Counted from the stretch's first letter, positions 31,480-41,805 are shown. The stretch: DNA of 64,000 nt from Theropithecus gelada (GCF_003255815.1 NC_037682.1:45798986-45862985), one strand, 5' to 3'. Numbers and translations: made by a program. The notes: generated by a model not told the origin, from the sequence alone.

Positions 31480-31783
31480 CAGCTCCATGCTGCAGCCAGA
31501 AGAATCTGCTTACAATACAAATTTTAAATTTTATAATGCTCCTCTGTCACTCAAGAACTGCCAGTGGACCCCCCTGCTGCCCACAAGGCAAAGCTACTAT
31601 GTGACATGGAAGTCCTTTTGTGGTCTGGTCGTACGTAACCTCAGCCCTCTCTGTTGCCATCAGTTAACCCTCTGCCCCTGGAGCAGAAATATGTCATTGC
31701 TCCCTGAGTAATTATCCTTTGCTCATGCTGGTCCCTCAACTTGGAATGCCCTTCCTCCCTTTCTCTATATGTCAGACTCTCAC
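31480..31783 (+). mobile_element. L2 LINE fragment, sense
   Basis: 'agctccatgctgcagccagaagaatctgc', 'cctttgctcatgctggtccct' and 'aacttggaatgcccttcctcc' are L2 3' blocks. They belong to a second L2 copy because the preceding one has already reached its 3' end. It probably continues after the LTR ('tcccttcaagacttgcag'). Confidence 0.62.
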
Positions 31784-32219
31784 TGTAGTGGGTTGAATGG
31801 TGGCCCCCTAAATGATATGTCCACCTGGAATCCATAAAAACGAACAAATTTGGAAAAAGGATCTTTGCAGGTGTAAAGTTAATGATCATGAGATGAGATT
31901 ATCCTGGATTAGGGTGGCCCCTAAATCCAATAACAAATATCCTCAGAAGAGAAGAGAAGGGGAGAAGACAGAGAGGCGGGGGCCAGGTGAAGACAGGCAG
32001 AGATTGGAATGATGCTGCCACAGCCACGAGACACCTGGAGCCACCAGAGCTAGAAGAGGCAAGGAAGGACTTTCCTCTAGAGTCTGCCAAGAAAGTGTGG
32101 CTCTGCACATGCCTTGATTTTTAGATTTCTGGCCTCCAGAACTGTGAGAGAATAAATTTCTGTTGTCTTAAGTCACCATGTTTGTGGTAACCTGTTATTA
32201 GCCCCAGGAAACTAATATA
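31784..32219 (+). mobile_element. MaLR LTR, MLT1-type
   Basis: TGTAGTGGGTTGAATGGTGG to AGGAAACTAATATA, with 'gattatcctggattagggtgg', 'agcctgccaag'-like centre and 'actgtgagagaataaatttc' near the polyadenylation region. The 5-mers CTCAC (31779-31783) and CTCTC (32220-32224) agree at four of five bases. L2 sequence flanks both sides. Confidence 0.88.
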
Positions 32220-32245
32220 CTCTCCCTTCAAGACTTGCAGAGAAG

Positions 32246-32550
32246 CGGCGGGGCGTGGTGGCTCATGCCTGTCATCCTAGCACTTTGGGAGGCTGAAGCA
32301 GGCAGATCACAAGGTCAGGAGCTCGAGACCAGCCTGGCCAACATGGTGAAACCCCATCTCTACCAAAAATACAAAAATTAGCTGGGCATGGTGGCGTGCA
32401 CCTGTAGTCCCAGCTACTCGGGACGCTGAGGCAGGAAAATCACTTGAACCCAGGAGGTGGAGGTTGTAGTGAGCTGAGTTCATGCCACTGCATTCCAGCC
32501 TAGAGAACAGAGTGAGACTCCATCTCAAAATAGTAATAATAAAAAAACAG
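32246..32550 (+). mobile_element. Alu SINE, sense, AluS-like
   Basis: Full-length Alu starting at GGCGGGGCGTGGTGGCTCAT, with tail 'aaaatagtaataataaaaaaa'. The target duplication GACTTGCAGAGA (32232-32243) / AACTTGTAGAGA (32551-32562) differs at two bases. Inserted immediately downstream of the MLT1 LTR, in the L2 remnant. Confidence 0.95.
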
Positions 32551-32562
32551 AACTTGTAGAGA

Positions 32563-33180
32563 TGCACTCCTTTCCTCCCACCCTCACTGGGGGATCATGT
32601 GTCCTTTTCACACTTGACGTCCCTGATTTCCTGGCCAAAGCTGATTGGACTGGGGATGAACACTTAGCCCAAGCTGTGCCAATCACAGGGATTGGAACCT
32701 GGAAGAACAGGACCATGGGGCACTGATGGGGCAGGTCATCTAGGTTCACAGCTGGGCAGTATAGGATTATGTGCAGAAAGGAAGCCGTGCAGAGAGGAGC
32801 AGGACAGACATTGGAAGCTCTGATGATTCTCTAGTTCCTGGAGGAGAAGCTCCTGCTCTTTGTTTCTAAAAGGTTCCCACTCCCACTTTTCCATGACCTG
32901 GCTTGAGCAAGTTTCTCTTCCTTGCAACCAAATCATCCCTAATCTAAAAACCGAGCTTTAATGTCACTTCATCTTTGACCCCATCGCATGGAGAGAGGAT
33001 CCTAGTCTATGGGCACCTCAGCTCTGTGTCCCCACCAAGATTCACTATCACTGATAGCAATGTTTGCATGCCAGTTTTCCCCCAAACTGAGCTCTTCAAC
33101 CATGGATCAATCTTGTTCTGCCTGTTCCCATTTCCCCATTACCAGATGGGGTACCATGTCTGAGACCACAATGGATAAAT
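32563..33180. other. Unrecognised 0.6-kb stretch with paired CCAAT motifs
   Basis: 'gctgattggactggggatgaac' and, 30 bases on, 'gctgtgccaatcacag' (about 32640-32690) place ATTGG and CCAAT words in inverted arrangement. This is typical of several ancient repeats, but I cannot name the family. Confidence 0.35.
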
Positions 33181-33184
33181 AAAT

Positions 33185-33660
33185 GAATAAAGGAAAAAAT
33201 GTCACTCAGTTTTGCCCACAAGAAACTTATGGTCATGGTAGGAAGCCCAGACTGACACATATACCCAAGAGCACCATCCAAAAAGGACAAAGTAGAGGGC
33301 TGCTCTGAGTCCAGGAGGGGAGGCCAGAGGCCTAGTGTGGAGGCAAGGAAAGGGGAAATTGTAGAAGTGGTGGTGTGGGAGATGATCACTGGACCAGGCA
33401 CAAGGCATGGTGGAGCAGGGAGGATGTTCCAAGTAGGGTGTAGGGGTGGTAGGGAGGAGGAAGCAGCTGCAATTGGGGCATGTGACAGAGATAGGGCCTG
33501 ACTTTGAGCAGAAGTTTGCAGGCAGGAGCTCTGAAGGAAGGGATCACTGAGCCAGTCCTGGAGCTTTGGATAACTCATCCACCTAGCTGACACCCAGTCA
33601 GACACTGTGCCCAGAGCCAGGTGTACAGAGATGACAGCAGAATTCAAAGACCAGGCTGAA
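33185..33660 (-). mobile_element. Probable antisense L2 remnants
   Basis: 'aataaatgaataaagg' then 'gcccacaagaaacttatggtcatgg' and later 'gagccaggtgtacagagatgacag' have L2-like order, but the match is weak and broken. The 222-codon minus-strand frame over 33096-33764 has no recognisable domain and low-complexity Ser/Leu/Pro composition. Confidence 0.35.
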
Positions 33661-33779
33661 GCTCTTGAGAGAACAAGGCTGTATCTGCTGTTCCAAGGAG
33701 CAGAACTAGTAATACAAGCAAAGCTTCTGTGGAGCACTTTACAGTTTAGAAAGTGCTTTCTCATGTATTAATGATTACA

Positions 33780-33920
33780 AAATCACGTGGTATAGTAGAA
33801 AAAGTGATGCTGCCACAGAAAGCCTGAGTTAAGATCTTGCCTCTACCATTTGGTGGCTACAAAACTTTCAGCTAAGAACCTCTTTGAGCGTCAATTCCTT
33901 CATCTGTAGGATAACATCAG
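33780..33920 (+). mobile_element. MIR SINE 5' part, sense
   Basis: 'cacgtggtatagtagaaaaag', 'cttgcctctaccatttggtgg' and 'gcgtcaattccttcatctgta' match the MIR 5' half and core. Confidence 0.7.
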
Positions 33921-34180
33921 CTAGTGTTTATTGAATACCTAGTATATGCCTACTATTATAATTGCTTTTGTGTGTATTAACTTATCTGATCTTCAAAAAC
34001 AATCCTACAAAGTAGCTACTATTGTTATCTCCATTTTGCAGGTATGGAAGTTGAGGCTCAAGGAAGCTAAGAAACCTGCCCAAGTCACACAACTATTCAG
34101 CAGAGGAGGTGAGATTTGAACCCAGTTATTCTTGCTCCAGAGTCCATCTTCTTAGCCACAACGCTGTACTGTAGATGATG
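33921..34180 (-). mobile_element. MIR SINE, antisense, near full length
   Basis: 'ttgaatacctagtatatgcc', 'ctattgttatctccattttgc', 'gttgaggctcaaggaagctaag', 'caagtcacacaactattcagc' and 'tgagatttgaacccagttatt' give an almost complete antisense MIR, tail to tail with the sense one on its left. Confidence 0.88.
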
Positions 34181-34439
34181 ACAGCAGCCCCTATTCAAAC
34201 GTTTTGGGGGATCAATAAGATTAATACACATGTAACTGGCTAGAGGTTATAGGTAAATATTGGCAACTGTTACAATTTTGTCCAATGCACACAATGTTAG
34301 AGCAGTTGGTTGCTTTAGCAGATGCTGTTGACATCCTGTCATATTCCCTTGGTTTAGCCTGGAGGTCATCCACAGACAGTGGGCATGTCCCTCTGCCTAG
34401 GGACATCCTGTCTCTGAGAGATTCTTGTGCATCAAACAG

Positions 34440-34766
34440 GGCAGGCCAGAAGTACTGGGGTTCTCACATCCCAGGAGAAAACCACACCGAATGAGGCAGA
34501 TGAGTTGGTGCATAAACACCCCAGCTTCTTTGTTCCTCCATGGGACAATTCTGAGGTAGGTCCAACATAGTCCTTCGGAGGCCCCCTGTGGGACTGAGCC
34601 CAGCTGCCCATTACAGTAACCCACCCATTAGCATACCTTTTACTGGCTTTCTCCTTGCTGTCTCACTTCCCACTCCCTCACAGTGCTTCCTGGAATCGCT
34701 TCCCAAATAAACTACTTGCGCTGAAATCCTTACCTCACAGTCTGTGTTGGAGGACCAGACTAAGAC
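34440..34766 (+). mobile_element. Ancient LTR-like repeat, copy A
   Basis: Ends CCAGACTAAGACA, an LTR-like terminus, preceded by 'ttcccaaataaactacttgcgctgaaatcctt' (polyadenylation-like). 'cccctgtgggactgagcccagctgcccat' is shared with the copy near 39440-39705. I think this is an ERVL/MaLR-class LTR, but the family is not identified and the left end is uncertain. Confidence 0.55.
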
Positions 34767-35924
34767 AGGGATGCAATTTAGTTTGGAGAGAGAGAAAAGG
34801 AAGGGATATACCCATTGAGGCTTGAGATTTTTCTGGGCAGATACTGCCAGAAGAGCATCAGCCCTCATAGTGAAGGGAAACGTTCCCAGTAACTAGAAAA
34901 ATGGATCAGCCTCCCTCGTGCTGTTTCTCAAACAGAATAGTCCCTTCACCCGCATTTCACCTGACACTTCAAAAAGATTGGCCATCAAGAGATTCTGGCA
35001 AGAGCCCTGATGCCTCTGGAGTAGATTACAGGAGCATTCCTTGAAACCCTAGGATGTGAGCATAAAATAAACACAAATAAGCTCCCCTTGTCTAAATAAA
35101 CCGAGGTACAGTTTGATGAGGCAGTTTTCTTTTTCTCCCTACCCCTTCCACACTTCTCTCCTCAAAGGCCAGGCTTGTTTGCTTACTTATTTAATACTGA
35201 ACCCTTTGTACCTTCAAAGAATGCCTTTGTGTCTGAGATGAAGTGGAGCATTTCTGCCTGCTGGACACAATTTTCCAAATGAACCTCCAAACACAGAGTA
35301 GCCCAGATTATTAACAATAAGACAACCTCGCAGTTTGGCCGAATGGATGAAACGAACAGGAGGTAAGAGGGAAAACATGAGAAAGGATGGATTTTCAGCA
35401 GGTTTTTCCAGCCAAGCCATTTGCAATTCCACTGGAAAGGATTCTCAGGGGGAAAGAAACCAAAGAACATGGTGAGAAAAAAAGCAAACTACTGGCTCAG
35501 CAGTGCGACATCTTCCCTTGACAAGTTGGTCATGAGGAAAGAGGGACAGGACACATTGAAAAGGACCAAGGCTGGCCAGTATGACGGCACAGAGGGCTTT
35601 GTCACCTCTAAACGTGGGTGGCCTGGGCCACAGTCCTAGGCTGGGCTCAGAAGTGCCCCTGCCATTTCATCCATCATGGAAACTGCACAGACACTAAGAA
35701 CAGAGCATTTGGCCGGACCCAGACATTTCAAATGAAGAGAAGCTTTCAGAGAACACAGTTGGAACCAAAAATCAACACAAGAATCACCAAACACACACAC
35801 ACACAGAGGCCATAAAAGAATGTATTATGCAGAGCCAACTAAAAAAACATCACAGGGGATATATGCATTGTGAAGCATCCCGTTCTCTAACGGGTCAAGT
35901 CCTTCCCATAAGAGGCTGGTCAGA
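34767..35924. other. Single-copy 1.15-kb stretch
   Basis: No repeat recognised except a short (CA)n at about 35792-35804. 35180-35480 carries a minus-strand open frame of 95 codons without a domain. Confidence 0.4.
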
Positions 35925-36165
35925 AGCTTGGCAGTGGAGTCAAACTCCTTGGGAAGGAATCTCCCTAGCTCTGCCACATATGGACTGGGTGACCTCAGGC
36001 AAATTCCTTAATCTTTCTGTGTGCTTCCGTTTCCTCATCTGCAAAAGAGGGCTGATAATAATAATTATACTAACCTCAGAGCATTTTCTGTGAGGATTAA
36101 ATGAATAAATACATATACCTCACCTAGAAGAGGGTCTGGCATGCCCAACACACGTTAGCTCTGAT
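35925..36165 (+). mobile_element. MIR SINE, sense, near full length
   Basis: 'cttggcagtggagtcaaactcc', 'agctctgccacatatggactgggtgacctcaggcaaattcc', 'cgtttcctcatctgcaaaagag', 'ctgtgaggattaaatgaataaa' and 'gggtctggcatgcccaac' follow MIR throughout. Confidence 0.88.
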
Positions 36166-36330
36166 CACTACATAACTTCAGCAGACAATAACTCATCAGC
36201 ATTACAACAGCTTCCCAGGTACAATAGGATAAAAGTTAAAAAGACAAAGCAGCATAAAAGCAGGTCAGACTGAAAGAGAATTTCCTGAAGCTAGGAGACT
36301 ATCCCACTTCAAACAAAGCTCAGTGACCAT

Positions 36331-36840
36331 CTTACCTGTGTACAGTTTCCTCGGCTCACGGACGGTTGTTCGCTGTGGGAGCCACAGGTGCAGGGTGAGC
36401 TCTGAGGACCCCCTGGCACCCCCAGGTTCTCTTTGGCATACTAGAAAGGTCTATTGGACTGCAGATCAGAAGTGTGGCTGAGGCTGGGGCACTGTCCTTG
36501 TGGAAGAGATGGCACACCCCCTCCCCTCTCCCCGCTCCCGAAAGCTGCTCTTCCATCTGGCTGTGCCTGTCACTGTCGGGGGCGGTGGCATCTGCCTCTG
36601 AACTGGTCAGTAGCTGGGGCCTGGCCCCCAGGGCAGCGGAAGGGCGTGCCATTGGCATGGTTCATAACTGGAGGCCAGTTCCCCTGCGGTCTCTCTGTGC
36701 AGAGAATGCTACGTCCCAGACCCACCTGCCCTTGAGAGCAGGGCCCCATCCCTGTCCTTAGCTCAAGACAGGGGCCCAGGATTTTCTTTATAGAGGTGAG
36801 AAATGGCCACGGCCATTCCTCCACTCATCGCAGGCAAACA
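36331..36840 (-). other. GC-rich single-copy block with minus-strand donor-like site
   Basis: On the minus strand the block ends 'gtacacag' followed by GTAAGATG (36336 downward), a good 5' splice site. The block is the most GC-rich part of this neighbourhood and has open frames of 84-100 codons on both strands, none with a recognisable domain. CpG density does not look island-like. A non-coding first or internal exon is possible but unproven. Confidence 0.2.
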
Positions 36841-36879
36841 CACGCACCCCAGTGAAACTCGCAGTTCTGCAGACATTCC

Positions 36880-37090
36880 TCATGCATCCCCAATCCTCCC
36901 CACCTCCTCCAGCTAAAATTGCCCACTTGTTTAGACTTCCGCAGCTTGGGAATGAAGCTGGAATTAAAACAGAGACAAAGGTCCACCATCAGTAATTATT
37001 TCTGAAGTAACAAGAAACTAATTGGGACTTACTGTTATTAAAAACCTATACGGCAGGCAGTAATTAAACTGCAGCTAACGAGAATTTCTG
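36880..37090. promoter_or_regulatory. Possible conserved non-coding element
   Basis: A single-copy block with dense homeodomain-type TAAT/ATTA cores ('tcagtaattatttctgaag', 'gaaactaattggg', 'cagtaattaaactgcagcta') in otherwise GC-moderate surroundings. No transposon recognised. The regulatory role is inference from motif density only. Confidence 0.22.
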
Positions 37091-37394
37091 CACCAGGCTG
37101 TGCAGCCACCACATGGCTATTCTCCTCGTCCTGGGTGGAGGGGTCTGTTGTTGGAGGAAATAAATGGCTTCTTCATAGCCCTCCAAGAGATATTAGTCAT
37201 ATTGGAGATTTCTGCCCCAGGGAAGTCAGTGAGATGGGGCAGTGGGGCAAGACAAAGCACAAGTATGAGAAGCCCAGGAACACATGGAGGTTTCTAGATT
37301 GGCTGCTTTATCCTCTGGGTGGTGACATCATGCCTCTGGGAAATGGCTGCGGGATACTGTCAAGTCAGTGGGAAAACAGCTGAATCGACTCTTT

Positions 37395-37640
37395 CATACA
37401 TAGATTTATTGAGCACTTCTTACGTGTTAGGATCTCCGGGAGATGCATTTATATACATTATTTCATTTACTCTTCCTAACAGCCTGAGGAAGGAGGTACC
37501 ACTAGGCACTGTTTTACAGATGAGGAAACCTGGCTCAGAGAGACAAAGTCGCCTATGGAAACTCACCTGACTGCTGAGCAGAGTGAAGCCAGAGGTGGAT
37601 CCAGAAGGAAGGAAAAACTTGGAGTCACATTCTTGTACGC
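37395..37640 (-). mobile_element. MIR SINE, antisense
   Basis: 'tttattgagcacttcttacgtg', 'atttcatttactcttcctaac', 'gttttacagatgaggaaacc' and 'tggctcagagagacaaagtc' give a good antisense MIR. Confidence 0.87.
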
Positions 37641-37669
37641 AACACAGCAAAGAGAGGCAGTCGGTGGAG

Positions 37670-37885
37670 TCAGTGGGGCCAGCTAGGTGTGGCTACCTTC
37701 TAACCTCCTGATGAGTTGTTTAGCTACCAAAACATTCTGTGCCTCTGTTCCTGCATCTGTAGAGTGGGGATTAGTTATACCTACCTACTGGGTCTGCTGT
37801 AAAGACGAACAGCCTGCAGGTGAGGCGTTTAGCCCAGGGCTTGGTGCATGGTAAAAACTCAATAAAGGCCAGTTGTTATTCTAGG
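37670..37885 (+). mobile_element. MIR SINE, sense
   Basis: 'tgtgcctctgttcctgcatctgtagagtgggg', 'cagggcttggtgcatggtaaa' and 'actcaataaaggccagttgttatt' match the MIR 3' half. Tail to tail with the previous MIR. Confidence 0.82.
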
Positions 37886-38817
37886 TGCTCTACAGACGCT
37901 CTCGGAAGTAGTGCTATCATTTGCTGAAACTCATTGTCTGAGCATGACAGAGGTTTTATAATAATGAAAGCTGTGGAAGTCTCAGCAAACAGTGTGTCTG
38001 CCTGTGTCCCTTGGGAAGGGGGCAGACAAACCCAGAGAGTTGGTTCTGCTCGGAGGCCACTGCCCTGGTGTCCGGGGCAGTGGGAGGCTGGCCAAGCTCC
38101 CAGACAGCCTGTCTCGGGCCTGGAGCACAGAGCCGTTGCCTCACCAGCTTGTAATGAACTGCGTCTCCATCCTGATTAGGGGAACAATCCTCACACAGAG
38201 AGACTCAGGGGAAGGAAATGACAATGTTGTGGGGACAGAGTATAACCTCACCTCCCAAGGAGGAGCTGGCTTCTGGGGAGCCGGTGAATTGAAGGTCACA
38301 GCCCAAGATGGTGCCCATCCCCAGGGAGGAGGCTGAGCAGATTCCACTGGGGCAAGTCTAGGATTTAAGAAACGTGCTAGGTCCAGCCAGGCCTCTGGAT
38401 GCAAGCCTAGAAGGTAGCAGCTCATAGGCTCTGGTTTGCCAAAAAGGGCACACAAGGAAACCAACCTTCCCTGGGCACCTACCCCATATCATTCCCCGTG
38501 CCAGCCTTATGACATCAACATTGTCCTATAAAAGAGAATTTTAGAGCACTGTCTTTTTCCAAAACCGTGAGTTGCAGCCCATTACTGGGTTATGAAAACA
38601 ATTTAGTGGGTGACTAACACCATTTTTAAAATAACGTGATTAAAAAAAAAAAAAAAAACCAGAAAATTTCAGAGTGTATTGCACGTGGTACAGATGAGTA
38701 TTGTTTTAGGAATCTTTAATTTATTTAGTGTATATGTGTTTGGGAGCTGAATTGTGATATAAAATATATTTTTTTACTGAGAATTATGGTCACAACTTCT
38801 CGAAAGAATGCCGGCTC
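37886..38817. other. Single-copy 0.93-kb stretch
   Basis: No repeat recognised beyond an A-run at about 38642-38658. Frames of 107-114 codons on opposite strands around 37992-38464 have no domain. Confidence 0.38.
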
Positions 38818-39126
38818 CAGCCAGTCATAGTGGCTCATGCCTGTAATCCCAGCACTTTGGGAGACCAAGGCACGGGGACTGCTTGAGTCCAGGTGTTTGA
38901 GACCAGCCTGGGCAACATAGTGAGACCCCATCACTAAAAAAAATTTTTTTTTTTAGTTAGCCGCCATGGTGGTATGTGTCTGTGGTCCCAGCTACTCGGG
39001 AGGTTCTGTGGTGGGAGAATCACTTGAACTTGGGTGGTTGAGGCTGCAGTGAGTCATGGTCGTGCCATTGCACTCCAGCCTGGGCAACGGAGTGAGATCC
39101 TGTCTCAAAAAAAATAAAAAATAAAA
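38818..39126 (+). mobile_element. Alu SINE, sense, AluJ-like
   Basis: Old, diverged full-length Alu from 'ccagccagtcatagtggctc' to a tail of AAAAAATAAAAAATAAAAAA type. 'gactgcttgagtccaggtgt' and 'gcctgggcaacatagtgagac' are J-type words. Target duplication AAAGAATGCCGGCTC (38803-38817) / AAAGAATGCAGGCTC (39127-39141), one mismatch. It inserted at the 5' end of the MIR that follows. Confidence 0.95.
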
Positions 39127-39130
39127 AAAG

Positions 39131-39320
39131 AATGCAGGCTCTGAAATCAGACTGACTGGAGAACCTTGGTCAAGCTGTAAAACCCCTCTGTGTCTCAGTT
39201 GCCTCATCTATAAAATGGGGATAATAACAGAACATTTCATAGTGTTGTTACATGAAGTAAATGAGTTAATATGATAAAGTGCTTAAAGTGGTGTAGCAGA
39301 CACCACTAGCATTCATCAAT
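39131..39320 (+). mobile_element. MIR SINE, sense
   Basis: 'caggctctgaaatcagactga', 'ctgtgtctcagttgcctcatctataaaatggggataataac' and 'gaagtaaatgagttaatatg' are close to the MIR consensus. The Alu target duplication lies in its 5' part. Confidence 0.9.
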
Positions 39321-39439
39321 TTCCTCTCAGCCAACCCCAAAGCCCCATACAGATAGTTCAGTTCCTTGTATGTGCCAATGCCTTCCTGAGTCTTTCTCCT
39401 GAGAATGCTTCCTCATCATGGTTATAGGCTTAGCCCAAC

Positions 39440-39705
39440 CACAGAGCAGGTCAAAGGTGTGGTGGAATGAATGCCCCAGGAATGACCCTCCACGAATGAG
39501 GACTGGAAGATGGTGGATAAACACCGCAGTGGAGATTCTGAGGTGCATTTCTCAGTCTCTAAGAGGGTGCCCAGTGGGACTGAGCCCCCACTGCCCACCA
39601 AAATGACTCCTCCCCAGCTCACTTCCCTGCTCTCTCACATTGCTTCCTGGGATCCCCTCCCATATAAACTTGCACCTAAGTCCTTGTCTTGGTGTCTAAT
39701 CCTAA
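39440..39705 (+). mobile_element. Ancient LTR-like repeat, copy B
   Basis: Shares with 34440-34766 'cccagtgggactgagcccccactgccca', 'cttccctgctctctcacattgcttcctgggatc' and 'ataaacttgcacctaagtcc'. The same-strand relationship is clear. The right end of this copy is lost. Family not identified. Confidence 0.55.
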
Positions 39706-39719
39706 TTTTGATGAACTTA

Positions 39720-39780
39720 AGCAGATTCTGACACAAAGTAAGTGCTTGATAGATGTTAGTTATTATTAATCATGTTCATC
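39720..39780 (+). mobile_element. MIR SINE 3' tail, sense
   Basis: 'ctgacacaaagtaagtgcttgatagatgttagttattatt' is the MIR 3' terminus. Confidence 0.65.
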
Positions 39781-39789
39781 CTGAGAGAG

Positions 39790-39990
39790 GATCTATGCAA
39801 GTGCTTTATGTGCAGTATCTCATTTAATCCTCACACCAAGCCCATAAAGTAGAAACTGTGATTGTCCCTGTTTTTCAGATAAGAAAACAGGCTTAGAAAA
39901 GTTAAGCACACTGCTCAGGTTTACATGGTTAGACAGGAAAGAGTTCCACTCTGAACCCATGAGTGTTACCAACGCCCCTGTTCTCCTCCT
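39790..39990 (-). mobile_element. MIR SINE, antisense
   Basis: 'agtatctcatttaatcctcac', 'gtttttcagataagaaaacagg', 'agaaaagttaagcacactgc' and 'cactctgaacccatgagtg' match the antisense MIR. Confidence 0.82.
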
Positions 39991-39999
39991 CTCCTCTCT

Positions 40000-40095
40000 G
40001 TTTAATCTATACAATCACCCTGCCAGCTAGCTGCTGTTGTCACTCCTATTTTACAGATATGGAGATAGAAAACCCAGAGAAATGATTTGCATTCA
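40000..40095 (-). mobile_element. Second antisense MIR fragment
   Basis: 'tatacaatcaccctgccagctagctgc' and 'ctattttacagatatggagat' repeat the central MIR block already present in the copy to the left, so this is a separate fragment. Confidence 0.6.
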
Positions 40096-40599
40096 ATTCC
40101 CACACTGTTCACTACCATGCTGGGACCAGCACCTGGTATCCTGACGCCTGTTCCTATGCTTTCCATGACAGCAGCAGCAGCCTGCTTCCATGTGCCCCGG
40201 AAAGAGAACGCACAGGAGAAATCCCTTCTTTAAAAAAAAAAAAAAAAAAAAAAAAAGGCCCTGAAGTAGAAACCAGCCCGCTACCATCAAACCTTGCAGC
40301 ACAGGAGAAAGGTTGAAAAGAGACACAATTTTCACAGACTTAGTGAAACTTACAGAAACTTAATGAAACAGACAGATAGCAATCTGTTCTAGTGCTTGTG
40401 CCTCAACTCCTCAACCTGTTAAATGGGCTGATGGCCTGGTATGAAGTCCCTCTACTCATTGCTGGCCTTCACTTTCAGCTCCTCTTCCTTATCTCCAACA
40501 GCCCCACCATTCCACCAAAGTACCTTGAGGTACTATACCTTTGGTCTGAGCTCCATCTGCATGAAACTCACTGTGATGTGTCCCTGGAAACCTGCTGTG
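40096..40599. other. Mostly single-copy; 25-base A-run
   Basis: A pure A-run at 40232-40256 has no recognisable SINE/LINE body attached. Otherwise unrecognised. Confidence 0.45.
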
Positions 40600-40720
40600 T
40601 GCCACACGCAGTGCTAACCTCTCAGTGCTCCAACTTCCTCATCTATTAAATTGGGATAATCCTAGTATCTTCTTCATGAGTTGTTATGAGGATTAATTGA
40701 ACTAATTGTGCAAATACCAC
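40600..40720 (+). mobile_element. MIR SINE fragment, sense
   Basis: 'ccaacttcctcatctattaaattgggataatcctagta' and 'gttatgaggattaattgaac' match the MIR core. The preceding 'ctgctgtgtgccacacgcagtgc' may be antisense MIR or L2. Confidence 0.72.
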
Positions 40721-40724
40721 AGCT

Positions 40725-41805
40725 GGCAAAGGACCCATATCTAGCATATATAAAGAATACTAAAAACTCCGCATTAAAAAACAAACAATCCAGCCAGAAG
40801 ATGGGTAAATGACATGTAGAGACATTTTACTGAAAAGAATATACAGATGGCCAATAAACAGTGAAAAGATATTCAACATCACTAGCTATTAGGGAGATGG
40901 AAAGTCAGACCATGATAAGATGTCACTACATACCTTTTAGAACAGATAAAATTAAAATAGTGGCAACACCAAATTCCAGCAAAGATGTAGAGACACTGAA
41001 TCACTCATACATTGCTGGTGGGAATGTAAAATGGTACAGCCACTCTCAGAAACAGTTTGACTTCCTTCTTAAAACACTAAACATATACTAAACATGTAAC
41101 TCAACAATGGCACCCCCAAGCATTTATCCTGGTGAGATGAAGACTTATATTCAAATAAAAATCTATACACAAATATTTATAGCTGCTTTATATGTCAAAG
41201 CCAAAAACTGGAAACAACCCAGATACTTTTCCTGGTTAAACCATGGTCTGTCAGTCATGTATCAGTGGTATATCAGTGTATATCAGTAGTATATTGGTGG
41301 CACATCCACGGAACAGAACTCACCAGGAACAGAGGAATGAACTATAAACAGACAACCTGAATGGATCTCAAAGCCAATCTTAAAAGGTCACATACTTTGC
41401 CATTCCACTTAGATAACATTGTTGAAATGACAACATTTTGCAGATAGAAAACATATTAATAGTTAGTTGTCAGGGGCTGGGGGTGGCGGAAGGGAGAGGG
41501 GTGGGTATGACTCTGAAGGGGCTGAACAAGGGAGATCTTTGTGGAGATGGGAGAGTTCTGTATCTTGATTGTGGTGGTGATTGTGTAAGATTCTCACAAA
41601 TTTACACAAGTGAGAAAAGGATACAGAACAATACTCACACAGTCAGTTGCCTGGTTCTGAAACTGTCCTATAGTTATGTAACGTGTAAACATTGGAGAAA
41701 ACCAGGTGAAAGGGATCTCTCAGTTCTATCTTTACATGGGATCTCTCAGTACCATCTTTGCAACTTCCTGCAAATCTATCATTATTTCAAAATTTTAAAA
41801 AATGT
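40725..41805 (+). mobile_element. Old L1M 3' portion, sense
   Basis: Decayed ORF2 end ('gaaaagatattcaacatcactag', 'attgctggtgggaatgtaaaatgg', 'acaaatatttatagctgcttta') followed by 3' UTR ('ggggctgggggtggcggaag', 'gtatcttgattgtggtggtga', 'accatctttgcaacttcctgc'). 41255-41300 is a small TATCAGTGGTA-type tandem patch. 'gggatctctcagt' is repeated at about 41710 and 41739. Ends at about 41805 in 'ttttaaaaaatgtttt'. Confidence 0.85.

Noticed and set aside
33096..33764. 222-codon minus-strand open frame
   Set aside because: Low-complexity Ser/Leu/Pro composition, no recognisable domain, overlaps L2-like remnants, and no splice or promoter support.
36331..36840. CpG island promoter
   Set aside because: GC content is raised but CpG dinucleotides are sparse, with many TG/CA instead, so it does not look like an unmethylated island.
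34440..39705. One 5-kb ERVL provirus bounded by the two LTR-like copies
   Set aside because: The sequence between them holds MIRs, an AluJ and single-copy DNA with no retroviral domain, and copy B lacks a proper right end.
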